From contig JAKJHU010000056.1 of NCBI GenBank assembly GCA_022316685.1, forward strand, positions 2,285,872-2,349,871: a stretch of DNA of 64,000 nt, given 5' to 3'. Below the pieces are notes generated by a model. The model did not search any database. It was not told where the DNA came from and worked only from the letters and a program-made list of their open reading frames with translations. A program made the position numbers and the translations under genes. Origin of the DNA: Progne subis subis (taxonomy: Eukaryota > Chordata > Aves > Passeriformes > Hirundinidae). Shown here one piece after another: positions 12,714-25,571 of this stretch (its first letter is position 1; every line of letters starts with the position of its first letter).

Positions 12714-13353
12714 AAATGAAACAGGGGTGACACCACAGTGACACGGAGATATCTGATGGGATGTGGCAGGGTGTTGCAGGTTGGCTGTCTGTACACCACA
12801 CACTGATTTTGCTTTTATGGCACTGCTTCGGCTTGTGTTTCCACCCTAATGTACTAAACCCTTCTGTGGTTAAGCTCACCCAATTTAAGAAGACAAATAA
12901 CCTCAAAAAGCCCCACTTGGGAAGCCTCTGTTCCTTGGGGAGCCAATTCAATGGCAATTCTCCTCTGGTCAAACCAATCACTGCCACGGGATTCTTTTCT
13001 TTCCTGTCTTTCCTGCCTGTTCCCCATTTGACACTTTTCACAGTGACAGTCATCAGCCTCTGTGTAATATAATAAAAAAGCTGATTCTGGCTTCAAGTCA
13101 TTCCAGAAAAAAATTTTCACAGCACTCCACATTAAAATGCAGCCCTTGTCCTGCACCTTCCTGCTAGGTAACTTTCTGCTCCTTCCCTCCACTCCATGCT
13201 TTTGGGTTTAAGGGGTTTAGGTTTGTTTGTGAATTTTTTTTCTCTTTTTTTGGTACTATCACATTATCCCGTGTTTGCAATAGTAAAACCACATTATAAA
13301 AGCAGCTGATATTGAACTAATTTTATCACAGGGCTAGTAATAAAGTTTAACAC

Positions 13354-13370
13354 CAACAATAATATTGTTG
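13354..13370. promoter_or_regulatory. SOX-dimer-like palindrome
   Basis: CAACAATAATATTGTTG is a perfect palindrome of two 8-bp arms around one central A. It presents AACAAT and ATTGTT half-sites in opposite orientation with a 3-bp spacer, an arrangement bound by SOXE-group dimers in known enhancers. Binding here is inference only. Confidence 0.25.
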
Positions 13371-16300
13371 TACACTAGAAATATTGCAACAGAACTGTAA
13401 TATCCTGTTAAATTCATTTTCCATCCAACACCACAAGATCTGTTGAAAGATGTTAGGGGTGAAAAGTTTGTAGCTTTTTAATTTTCTTTTTTCTGGCTTT
13501 ATTTTTGCAAGACATTATAAACGTTTAAATTTCATAAAAATGTACATCACAAGTTTGGCAGTAATCGTTCTAGTGACACATCTAAAGCCTTCATTGTGTG
13601 AAAAGTAATGTATGGCCAGTAGCTACCTTGCAAAGCAAAATACATCACTAGAACCAGCTCATAGAAAGGAAGAGGTACTTTTAACATGGTCCCCATTACT
13701 GCAGCATCTTTTCCCCTCCTAATGCTTTATATATTTATTCTTAGGCACCCCAGGGAATTGGATGCAATTATCTTTTTTTTCTTGGGCAGAGAAATGGGTA
13801 AAATGTTAAGCAGCTTGCTCCAGGTGACACAAAAAGTTTTATGATACTTCATCAGCATCCCGGGCACAGAGACCAGGCTCCCATGGGAGGAGAACATGGG
13901 TGACTAAAAATTCTTCTTCCTGCCATCAGCCCTGTCTGAGAACACCAGCCACTTTCTATTGCCTCCAAGGAAGGTCTCAGCCACCTATAGGAATGCACAG
14001 GATTAATTAAAAGCCTTCTTTTAAACCAATTAACTTACACTGGTAGAAACCCTTGTGTAGATACTCTCAGTGGATTTAAACCTATTTTTTTTAAATTCAG
14101 TTTAACTTGAGGCTCTGCATTTGCCAGCTGTGTCCCCAGCATCTCCTGCATCTTTTCAACTGCTTCTGGTTTTAAACTAATTTTAATTAAGCGCACACAC
14201 TCTGTGTGGTCAAATCCCAAAGGGGCTGTAGGAAGGCAGGAAGAGACACTAGGAGAAAAGAGTACAGGTTGGTTCAAGGCAACCCCTGGTTCTGCAGCCC
14301 AGCACTTGGCAGGTACCAGTTGTTTTAAGTTCAGCATATTTGGACATTGAGACCCCAGCCCTGTCCTGATGAACTTATGGTCTCCATAGGAATTAATCTA
14401 CTCCTTGAAGACTGCATTTGTCTGAAGTAAAAGCAAGACAGAAAATATGAACAATGGTAGCAGTTTTCTAGAGAAAATCAGCAACAAACAGGAGCCCTGA
14501 TGTCTCCCAATGGTCAGTGCTGCTGCTCTCATCCTTCCTCCAGAGCAGGCCTAGAGGTGACCTGGGGACAACTCAGCTCAAGCCTGGGCTTTTCAAGGTG
14601 ATCCAGCATGGAAACCAAAATATGTAAGTATGCCTGGCATGGAGGCAGCCCCAAAAGCACAGTATTTATGAGAACTGTCCATGTCTCTAAACAAGCTAAA
14701 AACCACAGGGGGATGGAGAACTGTGGATTTCATTGACCATTCTCTGATCTAAACACACGCACTACACATTAAGCAAGATACCTCAGGAAATATTTTTTAA
14801 GCATGTTCTGACCTAATTAAGAAAAAATTGGAGGGCAAAATACCACTTACCCATAAACATTTTCTCTTTTTAAAAGATCATTCAGGGGTTTTTTTTGTTT
14901 GGTTTGTTGTTTTTTGGTTTTTTTTAATTTATTCATGTACATGTCAAGGAGAGAGTGGACTGAAGTGTAGAAGGCTCCAGTCCTTCCTGAGCTCTAACCC
15001 ACTCTTTTCCACCTCCCTCTAACTAGCTGAATATTCCCAGAGATATTCTTTTGTGGATTTTAAGCCCCCTCAAATCTACAATTCAGCATAGCTTCCTGTA
15101 TGGCCATTCTGGTAAGCACAAAACAGCAATGACAGCACAACCCTTTTCAGATAGGATCTTCCTACAGTTACCAAGAATTTTCTTAAGACTTCATCATCAA
15201 AATGCCTTTAAAAATAACTTCTCCTGCAGTATTGGACCATTTGTGCTGTGATTGTGATCAGCTTGAATAGCCACAGGACAGCGTTGTGTGCATGTGTGTA
15301 TAAGCATCAAAACCACAATCAGTGGCCAATACGTCCTGCTGCCTAAAATAATTTTGCATTTCTAGCAGGAATTGTAGCCTTCACAGGAGCTTCTTTTTTA
15401 GGTCATTGAGGCTGTAAGAGGGAAAAAAAAAATAAGTCACTTGACATCCACTATGAGAGACTTTGCATTGTTCATTAATTGCCCCAGAAACTAGGAAACT
15501 TGTCAAAGTATAACATAAAAAGGTAAGGAAAGTATTTAAAGGCCCATGAAAAGCTGGAAGAAAGAGGAGAATAAGAAACAAAAACAAAAACAAAAAAAGT
15601 CAAATGCGTTACAAGAAAACCAGATACCAAGAAGGTTTTCAGAGACCAGGTGGCAATGTATTAGTGGCAGAATTTCTCATGGCTGTTTTCCAACAGCAGC
15701 TCAGGAATATGAGAGAGTCTGTTAGATGGAAAAAACCAACCACACAGAAGCTTCATTGGGAGTGGAGGGTGGGAAGGCAGCAGGAGTGAGTGGTGAAGGC
15801 AGCTGGTGAGTGTTTCTTAGGAGGTCTCTGGGAAGGAGGTGGAGGACCAGCCGCCTCCAGCAAAATGTGACAAGAGTCAGGATGTCAGGAAAAGACTTCC
15901 CAGTGAAGGGATTTCCTGCTTTCTCACACCCTAAAGCACTTTGTAATGCAGTGACAATTGGATGTGAAAGGGACCTTCCTGAACTGCTCCTGGTTTATGT
16001 GTGTTCTGCAGAGGTGAAAATAACATCATAAGGGGGACATGGCTAGAAATAAGTCCACTTAAAACATCATCATACTGTTGTGTATTGGCAATAAAACCCA
16101 TCCTTTTCTTTCCTTTATCTCTGTGTTTACTCTTCTACTAGTATAATTCTTTACTTAACTTGTCTTAGACTATCCTTGATTTGCACATATTTAAATGAGT
16201 AAGACCTTTTACATTACTCCCTACAGAGGAGCAGTAGTGATTTACTCCTGCTAAAAATTTTGATCATACCCATAAAGGTAAAGTCAATCCAGCTTGATGA

Positions 16301-16371
16301 TGGCTGTGTGTTATCCTATAGTGCAGCCCAAGGGAGGTTTTAAAAAAAGGAATATGAGCGTGTGAAGCCAA

Positions 16372-16465
16372 GGCACAGAATTTAAGGCCAGAAGAGACTG
16401 ATAAAATCAGTTTATCTACCAAATAGCATAGATTTCCAGAAACATTCCAGGGTAAGTCTCTTAGG
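16372..16465 (-). mobile_element. Ancient CR1-like fragment
   Basis: GAATTTAAGGCCAGAAGAGA followed by CTGATAAAATCA resembles the antisense 3' region of old amniote CR1 subfamilies (wording of the type AAGGCCAGAAGGGACC...ATCATCTAGTC). It continues as a weak match through AGATTTCCAG. The high divergence suggests an insertion much older than the CR1 copies at 12.2 or 33 kb. Confidence 0.5.
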
Positions 16466-17768
16466 CCTGCAAAAGGCATCTGTAATGGAGCTGGAGAGTG
16501 AACCCAAACACAGCAAGTCCCACCACAACAGGTGACCTGCAAGGCCACAGTTCAATTCTCCTGGGTGGAAGCAAGTCAGGCATTTTCTTTATATCTCATT
16601 GAGGGACCATTTGCTTTTCCTGTGTCTCACATGACTGACCTGGGACCATGCCCTCAAGCAGGCAGCAGAACAAATCACAGAGCACAAATTACTTGAAAAA
16701 CTTGTGCAGGTGGCTAATGAAAAGCTCAGCTGAAAACTCTTCTCTGCAAGAAGATACTGAGGGCAACTTCTGCTAAAAGCATAATCATCACTTCTGATGG
16801 CATATCCCATTTCTTCCTCAATGCAGCAAAACAATGCAAAACCATTATCTGGGGGGTTAAATTCATGCTGTCCTCTTCTGAATTATTTATTTGTAAGGTT
16901 TCACACTATTGCCACCATACAAGTAAATGTTGGAGTTTTTCAAAATAATATTTACCTCTCTATTCTTTAGTTAGCAGAAGGTGGTTTCTAAGTTGCCTTG
17001 ATAGTATGTTCTCTTCTCCTCCCTTCAGCTGCAAACCCATGCTCTTCCCCTTTGCTTCTTCCAACCCGTCTTTTCCATTTGAGTTTTTGCTTTTCATCAG
17101 TTTGTGTGGATGGTGCTTTAATCTGAGAGGCTCATCAGTTCTGCTTTAAATGCCTTTAGTGGTTTTTGAAAGTCAAACCAACTGACCGTGCACACGAGCA
17201 GAAGAGCTTTAGCAAAAAGACAAGTGAGAACTGTGACAAATAAGGAAGAAAACCCCTTATCCACTGTAAGGTCCTGCCATTCCCACTGGCTCCAGACACA
17301 ACCGTGGAGCAGAGGTACCTGGGCCCCACTCAGACTCTGTGTGGAGTTTTCTACACAGAGATCCCACTGGGAGGATGTAGAACTTCATTTATCTACCATG
17401 TTTACCAAGCTGTCTTCTGGGGACATCCATAATGATTCTGTTTTTATCTGGTACCCGAGGAGGACAAAGGCGCAGTGACGTGAAGGAAGATTCATTAGCT
17501 GTCAGAAGACAGGTAACACATCTTGCTAACATACTCTGTTCCATTTCCCCCCCAATAGCCTGAAGCAGTGTTTTCCTTTTAAAAATATCCTATCAGCTCT
17601 GACAGATGGATTAAGGCTTAAAAGCATCAATATTTTGGGAAAGTAGTACCTGCTAGCTGGGTAGATACAGGTTTGTCATTCAAGAGGTTTTATATTTCCT
17701 ATTAGGTCCCTTTCCCGAAAAGCAGCAACCATTTATTTTAAACTTTACTTACTGGTAGGGTTGGAGGC

Positions 17769-17852
17769 GGGGGGGGGGGGGAGTGTTTTGGTTTTGTTTG
17801 TTTGTTCGTTTGTTTGTTTTTTGGTTGATTGGTTGTTTTTTTGTTTTGTTTA
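17769..17852 (+). repeat. Poly(G)13 followed by T/G-rich (GTTT)n tract
   Basis: Thirteen G at 17769-17781 are followed by a degenerate GTTT-type array to about 17852. Simple sequence; the G-run is able in principle to form a G-quadruplex. Confidence 0.85.
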
Positions 17853-18017
17853 GTGAGAGAATAGGGCTTGTTCTGATTTCTTCAGTGGACACATCATCTG
17901 TCATCAGTGGGCAAGAGTGGGAGTGCTTTTCCTTGACTGTCCTGAAAGGTGACCAGTAAAAAACTGCCATTGCCCTTGCTCAAAGTGGATTACTACAAGG
18001 TTGTTGCAAGAGGATAA

Positions 18018-18227
18018 ACAAAAAGAAAAAAGGAAAAGAAAAGAAAAGAAAAGAAAAGAAAAGAAAAGAAAGAAAAGAAAAGAAAAGAAAAGAAAAGAAA
18101 AGAAAAGAAAAGAAAAGAAAAGAAAAGAAAGAAAAGAAAAGAAAAGAAAAGAAAAGAAAGAAAAGAAAAGAAAAGAGAAAAGAGAAAAGAGAAAAGAAGA
18201 AAAAGAAGAAAGAAAAGAAAAGAAAAT
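18018..18227 (+). repeat. (AAAAG)n pentanucleotide array, about 200 bp
   Basis: A long AAAAG array with interruptions (AAAG, AAAAGAG and AAGAAG variants concentrated at the 3' side from about 18170). All bases are purine, so the tract is homopurine-homopyrimidine and may form triplex structure. It is open in some frames on both strands because the unit contains no stop codon; these frames give lysine/arginine/glutamate or phenylalanine/serine strings and are not genes. Confidence 0.95.
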
Positions 18228-21200
18228 ACAATCTCAGAAACAGATCTAAAGTCTTCTCATAACTTTTATTCCTCTCACAGCAAAGGCTGAATCAGTCTTG
18301 TTGTTCATTTTCCCCACCTTACTTTTGACAGACTGTTTTGCTTATCTGGCATTTTGGCTCAGATGGATCCCACCTGATAGCAGTCAAAGACACTGAAGTT
18401 AGGATTGTCGTTATCTGAGTACCAGCTACAGTCACAGAGAAGAGAGAGAGACACCTCAGGAGAGGGATTCACATCTGAGGAGGGTGAATCATTCTCTCAA
18501 GATGCCAGTATTTCTCCATTTCTCAAGATGCTGCTGGCACAAACAGCAGTAAGTCAGTACAATGAGGCTTCTAATTTTGGAGCCTTGGTGAAGCGCCTGA
18601 AGTTTGATGAGTGAATCGAGACTGTGGTGAATCTCCTTCTCATCCTATCTGCAGCTTGATGGAAAGGAAGATATCAAAGATATTCACCCCTTTGTCACAC
18701 AGGACTCTTGTGAAGGGAGATGAGAGCAGAGAAATTCACAAAGAAGAGGAATAAAGAGAAGAGAAATGTGGAGGTTTCCAAGGGGAAGTGAGGAAATATA
18801 TCCCACTTTTGCCTTCTGGCTTTGTGAGCTGAGTTACACGGCTTCTTGTCTATGCCACCTCCACAGCCAGAAGGCTGTTCAAATACAAGATTTGATTCCG
18901 GCCCAAAGCTCAGGCAGGAGCCTAGCTGGGGATTTGCACATGGTTCCCATCTGCTCCCCAACTATTCCTCTCCAATAACTCGTGCAACTGAATGGTGGCT
19001 GTTCTGGGAAGGACAGGGTTGAGGTGGCCAGAGACTTCAGTCCAAAGACTGGCTGAGTGGCTGAATAGATTCACTAGAAGGATAGAGAAACACCAGCAAG
19101 CTCAGTGCAATTCCAGAGAAACATTTTAATTCAGGAGATTGTTTGCTGTGCAATATTTTCTTATGCCTAAGTACCTGTGTGCAAGGAGTTAAAAGAAATG
19201 GAACATATTTCGGCTCAAAACATCAGTAGGAGGTGGAAAAGTAGAGTCAAGTTAGGAGCCCAGCACTCAACAGATCAGCAATGTGATCTCATCTGAAGAC
19301 CCTGACTCCAGGATGTCCTGGCAACATTCTTTGCATTTGTGCTCTTCCAGTCTTGAGAAACCAACAGGGCGATGCAATCCCCCAGATACCTCCACCCTGT
19401 GACCCCAAATCCAAACCCATCTCTACAGGGCATGGTAGACCCAAGAAATCCATCCACAGGGGAAGGACTGAATAAAGGGTCTTCCCCAGGGATCAGCTTT
19501 TGAATTGCTGCTCTCTGTGGCCTTGTCAGAGCAGTTTCAGCTCTGCCACTTCCTCAGAGGTGCCCCAGCTCTGTCTACAAGGTGCTTCCGAATGTGCTGA
19601 GCCCCAAAGAATCATCAGAGATTTGCCATCAAAGAGGCACTTGGCAGAAATTTCTCCTGAGGGTGTTCAGTTTTCCCAACTCAGTCACTCTGGGATGTGG
19701 CTATGCAGGCACTCCTGGTGCAGTTCTGCTCTCTGTCCACTGCTTAAGGGGCAGAGTGGCTTCCTAACATCCTGTTTTCCCACCATTCTGAATGCAGAAG
19801 TAAATTTTATCAGGTCCAGAATGCCCAAATCTTGCACACACTTGAAATACAGGTGAGAAAAGAATAACTCACACTTTTCTTCTTTCTCAGAGATTTTGGC
19901 AGAAGGATTCTTGTGAGCATCAGGTTTACCCATTCAGGGTCTATGAGAGCCATGGAGCATCTGAGTGTGGCCTGAAGACAGTCACCTCTGTTGCCTTCAG
20001 GCAGAGGCAATCCCTGAGAGCATTCAGCCCACTGAAGATAGAAATCACCTTCATATCATCACAATTCTTCATAAAGAAACCTCAGAGCAACTTTGCTATG
20101 GTGGGACACAAACAGGATGCAAGGAAGATGCTGGTGCCATGGTGGCATTCTCCATATTTTGGGTCGCACAGCAGGGCATGTTACTGAGGGCTAAACCTTC
20201 ATTTCCCACCTTCCCTTATCCAGCATTTGTAAATCAGACAGCTCCAGAGCCACATCTCGAAAAAGAAAATCCAGTGTCCAGACTGAACGTCGGAGGCAGG
20301 AAAGCATCCTGAAGCCCATATTCAGAATAGGAGGACTTGGAACTCCTGGAGTGCAGTTCCTCCAGGGAGGGCTCCCAAGTGTCTCGTTTTGCATGTCTCC
20401 AACCTGCGGGTGACTATAATTACCAGTGTTGCTCGGCGGTGAGAAACCCAGGGAAAACAAGAATTTACAGCGAGACTGAGCACCACCCACCTCCCCCTGG
20501 AGAGCATTGCCATGAGAAACCACGGAACAGCGGTGGGTCTCCTGGAGAATGAAGTTCACAGCCTGGCCCTGAGAATCATTTTAAGCCTTTAAAAAGGTCC
20601 TCTGCAAGCCATCCTCAATCATTCCTCCGCTCACAGGCACGTACGCTGCGAGTTCTGCCCTGCACCGAATGGCTTCCTCGTCGATGTTTGCCAAATTAAA
20701 AATAACGTGTGTGATGCACTGTGTCACGTCCATGTCCAAGCGTGCAGTAACAAAGCAATACAGACACCATAATAGACAGTTTGCTCAACACACTGTAATA
20801 AGATCAGATAGTCTCAGTACCTTTTTGGGGGCCGTTTTTCACCCAAGTGACATGCTTATCCATTTTGGTATATAAACTTCTACAAGGTCATCTAGGATGT
20901 TGTGTTTTACCTTGATTGATAGCACGGTGCAAGGAACTGTGACTGATCCATGCAATCGCGTTTCAACCCATTTTTCTCCAGATCTCCAAGGGCTGAAATC
21001 CCTCATTTAAAAAAACACAAAAAAGAAAAAATATCAAAACAAGCAAAATATAGACCCCATCCTGACTGAAAAGTCCAGAGCAGTCAAAGCTGAAGTACCC
21101 ATCCTGTCTGTTAATAACTTTCAAAAGTTTTTACAGCAAGATTTGGAATGTGACAGTAAAATTCTGCAACATGCACATGGTGTGGGAGGAATAGAAATTA

Positions 21201-23290
21201 CATTCAGAGTTTGAGTGTGGAAATTTGTGCCTGAACAGGGAAAAAGCAAGGGATGTGTTTAATCAGCAGGCTCAAGCATCCCCTTCTTGTAAGACAGAAA
21301 AAGACAGCACTTAAACTTGATAACTCCTTGGAAATAGCAAGTGAGGAACATGGATCAGACGTCAGCAATGCTCACTGGGGAGAAGAAACACAAAATGGAG
21401 TTAGAATTAATACGTCCTTTACACCGTGCATTGCAGAATGTTTTGGTTGGTGATTTCCCTACCTGCCCTCATGGCTGGGTTACCAATGCCCCATCCCAGT
21501 GCCCTGCAGTGAAGCCTTTTATATTCCATGTGTCTGATTCACCAGGGAAGCTGGGAGATGCAGTTGACTATGGGGTCCCCTCGGTGGGAGCAGCTAGATG
21601 CTCCTCAAACTCTTAGTAACAGAGCAGCATTGTAATGGGAAGGAGAAAGGAAACTGAAACACTGAAAAAGGGGAATCTTTGTTAAATATCCTTCAGCAAA
21701 GCCAGGAACTGCAGACAGTTGTCTGCCCAGTGGCACAAGTCATTCAAGCAAGGTTGGGTCTGTGTCCTGCCAGGCTAACACAACAAAAACCAAGGAGAAA
21801 TGCATGTCTGTATTTTCTCTTAAATCCAAACAAAGAGGGACTAGAACTAGATAATTCACTCCCTCCAAGTGGGTATCAGGGCAGGATTGAACTCTTCCCA
21901 AAGAGTGAATCCCCCTCACCAACCACCAGCCCCTCTCCTTCCCTTCAGTGCATGGACTCTCCCAAGCCTTGGGAACCAGGACCCAGATGTTTTGCCTGAT
22001 TCCCAGGCATCACCGTGGTTTTATATAAAAAGTACAGACACTCATCTTGCCAGAGCTCCCAGGCAGTGCCAAACACTTTCCCAAGCTGATACTTGCTGAT
22101 ACCAGTGCAGTCACAAGTGGATATGGAGGAATGAAGCCATCACAGGGACCAGGGATCTCAGGGATTCTGGGCAGAGGTGTCAGCCCACCTTTGTTACAGG
22201 GTTTTTCCAGGTAGACATCAGCTCTGGATCAGTCAGAAAACTGAGGCTGCATCTGCAGACCTCTTCAGTGAGATTCTGAAAATATTCATGCCTCATCCAC
22301 ATCAGGAAAAGCTCTGTGTCTCCTCTCTTGCTAGCTCCAGTTGCCCACATTGAGTTAGCAAAGGCTGGAGGATTTGTGCTTCCTGAGCTGTGACAGGCAG
22401 AGCAACAAAAATGGTGACCTGTAGATAGCAGGCCTTTTCTTTTGCCACAAGAAATACAGTCATTCCAGCAATGTTATCCATAGCACAAGTGTTCTGGAAA
22501 GTGTTCCCAGCACAGGCAGAGCTGGAAGACTTGGAGTTTAAAGGCCACAGGAATCAATCTGAACATCTCACACAACCTTACTGTGACAGACCCAGGAACA
22601 TGCCCCAGGCTTCTTGCATCAAACACTCGCACCTAGTGATTGAGCCAGAGCTCTTTTTCTCAAAAGGCACCCAAACCTTCATTAATGTCATTAATTAACT
22701 TCATTTCAAAAGGGACTGCTACCCTGTTTGACTGATCTTACGCTAACCGTTAATTTTAGGCTACAAATGGTTACTGAACTTCCTCCTCCTACAGACAGGG
22801 GCTCCCCAGGATGGATGTCTTTCAACTGGGATACAGCATAGTCATCAAAGCAAAGGAGAATTTCCTCTCTCTCCCTCTCACAACAGGGAGAAACGAGGTT
22901 CTGACTACAGCAGTGTCACTCACTGAGATGACAAGTTAGGATAACTGTATGATTGCAGACTGCAAGATGGTAAAATATATGCAATCCACCTTCCAAATCC
23001 CAGGATGTATATTACTGTTTTCCCCTGAGGAAAAAAAAAAAAAAATTCCCATGTAAAACCCAGAAATTCTCCTTTTGGGTACCATGTTCTGATCTCACTC
23101 ATTTGAAATTACTTCAGTGTGGTTCTTATAGCTTAGGGCCAGCAGAGCCCCAAACACAGCCCTTAGTTTTTTCAACCAAGATTTATTTTACTGGCTTGAA
23201 TCCTTTGTGAAGGAGTCATGTGAGCACCTTGCATCTTCAAATCAGTGTGACTGTGCCCGCCCTCACAATCCTGTGCAAAGACAGAAAGTT

Positions 23291-23310
23291 AATTAAACAT
23301 GTGTTTAATT
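23291..23310. promoter_or_regulatory. AT-rich palindrome, 9-bp arms
   Basis: AATTAAACA and TGTTTAATT form perfect inverted arms with a 2-nt centre (TG). It contains TAATTAA and TGTTTA words of homeodomain and forkhead type. A candidate dimeric factor site; function not shown. Confidence 0.2.
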
Positions 23311-24119
23311 TATAAATGTTATCCCTTCTGGGGAGCAGAGTACAACTCCAGCTAAAAGGCAATGCTGTGTTTATTTTACTTCTTCATTGGCTGTTCCCAA
23401 CCTGCAGTGGTTCATGGATATAAATAATGTTTCAGAGCAGGGAATGGTTGTGGTGGAAACTAAGCCCAACATTTGAATAAGCCATGAAGAAAGCGTAACT
23501 TGAATCATGCAATGATTTCTAGGAAGCTGAAGCAATTAATTCTTTCATGGGTAGAATATAAGCCAAAAAATAAAGCTTCAGTGTCCCATGGTGACAGCAA
23601 AATTTAAAATGGTATTAAAGAAGGCAGAATTCCCCACTAGTATATGAAAACAATGTTCTCATTTAGGCCAGCAGAAATCTGGACTAGTTCCATTTGGATC
23701 ATTGAGTTTGCCCTGGATTTACCCCAGGGTAAATGAGAACAGAAGAAATCCTCCCAGGTTTTCTATCAGGGCCAGACTCCAAGAAGCTGATATCCATACA
23801 GCTCCAAGGTAGGACCTCTTCATCACCACTGGTATCGGTGTGGATTGAAATATTTGTGCTCCCTTCTGTCTTCCACTTTTGAGAGGGCTCCTTTCTAAAA
23901 ACAACCCCACTCCAGCTCAGCTCCTATAATGTTCCCAAATGCTTGGGACAGCTCAGATCTAATCCTGAATAATTGCAATTTGTCATAGGGAAAAAAATAG
24001 TATCTGAAGACATGTGCACCTAGGTTGTTGTGGGAGACTGCACTCCAGAGGGCAAAACACCCTTGGCAAAATGTACATAATTTCTGAGTAAGGATGTTTA
24101 TCATATAAACACAACTATT

Positions 24120-24156
24120 AAAAAAAAAAAAAAAAAAAAAAAGAGAGAGAGAGAGA
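24120..24156 (+). repeat. Poly(A) followed by (GA)n
   Basis: A run of 23 A (24120-24142) is followed directly by seven GA repeats, ending at TTAAAAC. Compound simple repeat. Confidence 0.92.
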
Positions 24157-25109
24157 TTAAAACAAATAGTGTTTCACAATGCTGTACAAGAAATGTAACC
24201 AGCACTATTTCAGTTGCTGTTAGTAACTCTGCTACCTCCAGCTACTCATGAATCTATGAGAGCAAGTGATGTTTGTGCGTCCCATACCTGATAGAGGGAA
24301 TGGAACCCACCTAGAAGGTTTCTGAGACAGGGATCATCCTTCCACACTGCACCAGAGGAGGATCAGTCTCTAATCCAAGTTCCAAAGGGTTGGACTAACA
24401 CGGACTTGTAGGACAATCACACAGTAATCTCTACGTTTTACCACAGTGCTGCTGATGTCCCTTGAGACCTTCAGGAAATAATGGCAAGATCCCGGAGGTC
24501 AGGCAAAAGGGCATGTCCTAAAGATGACTACAGTTTATTATTTGGATTAACAATAGGCAGGGCATAAAGTCGCTTTCTGTTATTTTGAGTAGAGCTTTAT
24601 TTTCTCTCTACCTAAACTGTCCTCATTGCATTTACGCCCCTTTTCAGCAGAACATTTGCAAGCTTAAATTTAAACATGAGTATGAACCCAATCAACATAT
24701 CTCCTCTGGCTGCTAAGAGAAGCCCCCAGGCTATTTAAAAAATCAGACTGTATTCACAGAGAATTTGTGGTGTTGACTCAGACACTACCAGAGCAGCATT
24801 TTCTAAGGCGTGCAATGTAGGCACCACATTTGGCTTCAGCTGGACTCAAGGAAGAGTTTTGTGGTGGTTCTATTGGGATCCTGAGCAGAGCTGAGGGAGG
24901 AAGCCAGGTAAGTAAACTCAGACCTGGCTGACACACTTCACACCCACAAAGGGAACCTTGGTTAGAGTCATGCTACAAAGCCAACCCAGCTGCTGCTCAA
25001 AATTCCGCCTAATGTTTCTTCTACGTTCCCACAGGTAATATCCCCATAGCAGTGGTTTATATTACTGCAAGAAAAGCATTTTAAACACTTTAATGGCCTG
25101 CTTTATACC

Positions 25110-25315
25110 CATCCTCGCCTTCAGTGGGTGCAAATAATTGCTGGCGCAATTTTGTACCCCCAGTTATTTGCAGTTTTGGTGCGTGTCACTGACGTGTCTA
25201 ACTAGCTGATAAGATACTGTGGGTGCAATCAGATGCCGTAATTAGAAGTTTAAATGACACGAACTGCACCCACACATAACTGTTAGTGCAAAATTGTATC
25301 CATAACATCTTGGAA
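25110..25315. other. Block with direct and inverted copies of short words
   Basis: GTGGGTGCA occurs directly at 25124 and 25219 and inverted at 25265-25273 (TGCACCCAC). TGCAAATAA at 25129 is mirrored by TTATTTGCA at about 25164-25172. GGCGCAATTTTGTACCC (about 25144) and AGTGCAAAATTGTATCC (about 25285) resemble each other directly. The combination suggests either a very old, internally repetitive element that has been exapted, or a compact enhancer. I cannot name a repeat family. Confidence 0.35.
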
Positions 25316-25506
25316 GTAACAAAGAGAGGAAGGACTTAGAAATTTGTCCCTGCAAATGTTAATTTGCGTGGCAATGGAGCTCGAACCTATTTGGCAAATA
25401 CACTCTCATTACACAAGATTTAAGCCAATTGTTTCTAAACAACCTGAGAGTGTTCAGACATTCAGCATTAGACACGGCCTCTTAAAAATTATACTAGTCT
25501 GCTGAA

Positions 25507-25571
25507 CTAGGGCAAGGAACTTTTCTCTTGAGTTAGGTAACAAGTAACTCATGTCTTCATTATTGCCCTAG
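25507..25571. other. Nested inverted repeat (hairpin-forming)
   Basis: The outer arms CTAGGGCAA (25507-25515) and TTGCCCTAG (25563-25571) are perfect complements. Inside them TGAGTTA and TAACTCA pair around a 9-nt loop (GGTAACAAG). The sequence between the two stems pairs poorly. The 65-nt span is in the size range of small RNA hairpins, but the unpaired middle makes a microRNA precursor unlikely without folding and small-RNA evidence. Confidence 0.3.

Larger units (their letters stand above)
12714..17768. other. Unique non-coding sequence, no gene recognised
   Basis: This stretch is largely AT-rich. 13240-13640 is a block dense in homeodomain- and SOX-like words, including the palindrome listed at 13354. 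13785-13900 (GTTAAGCAGCTTGCTCCAGG then TGACACA) loosely recalls antisense MIR. 14888-14930 is T/G low complexity. 15575-15598 is an (AAAAAC)n tract. Open frames reach only about 113 codons and none is family-like. Confidence 0.5.

Noticed and set aside
18405..18614. 69-codon frame next to the (AAAAG)n array
   Set aside because: Peptide not recognisable, no splice signals of quality, and short enough to be chance.
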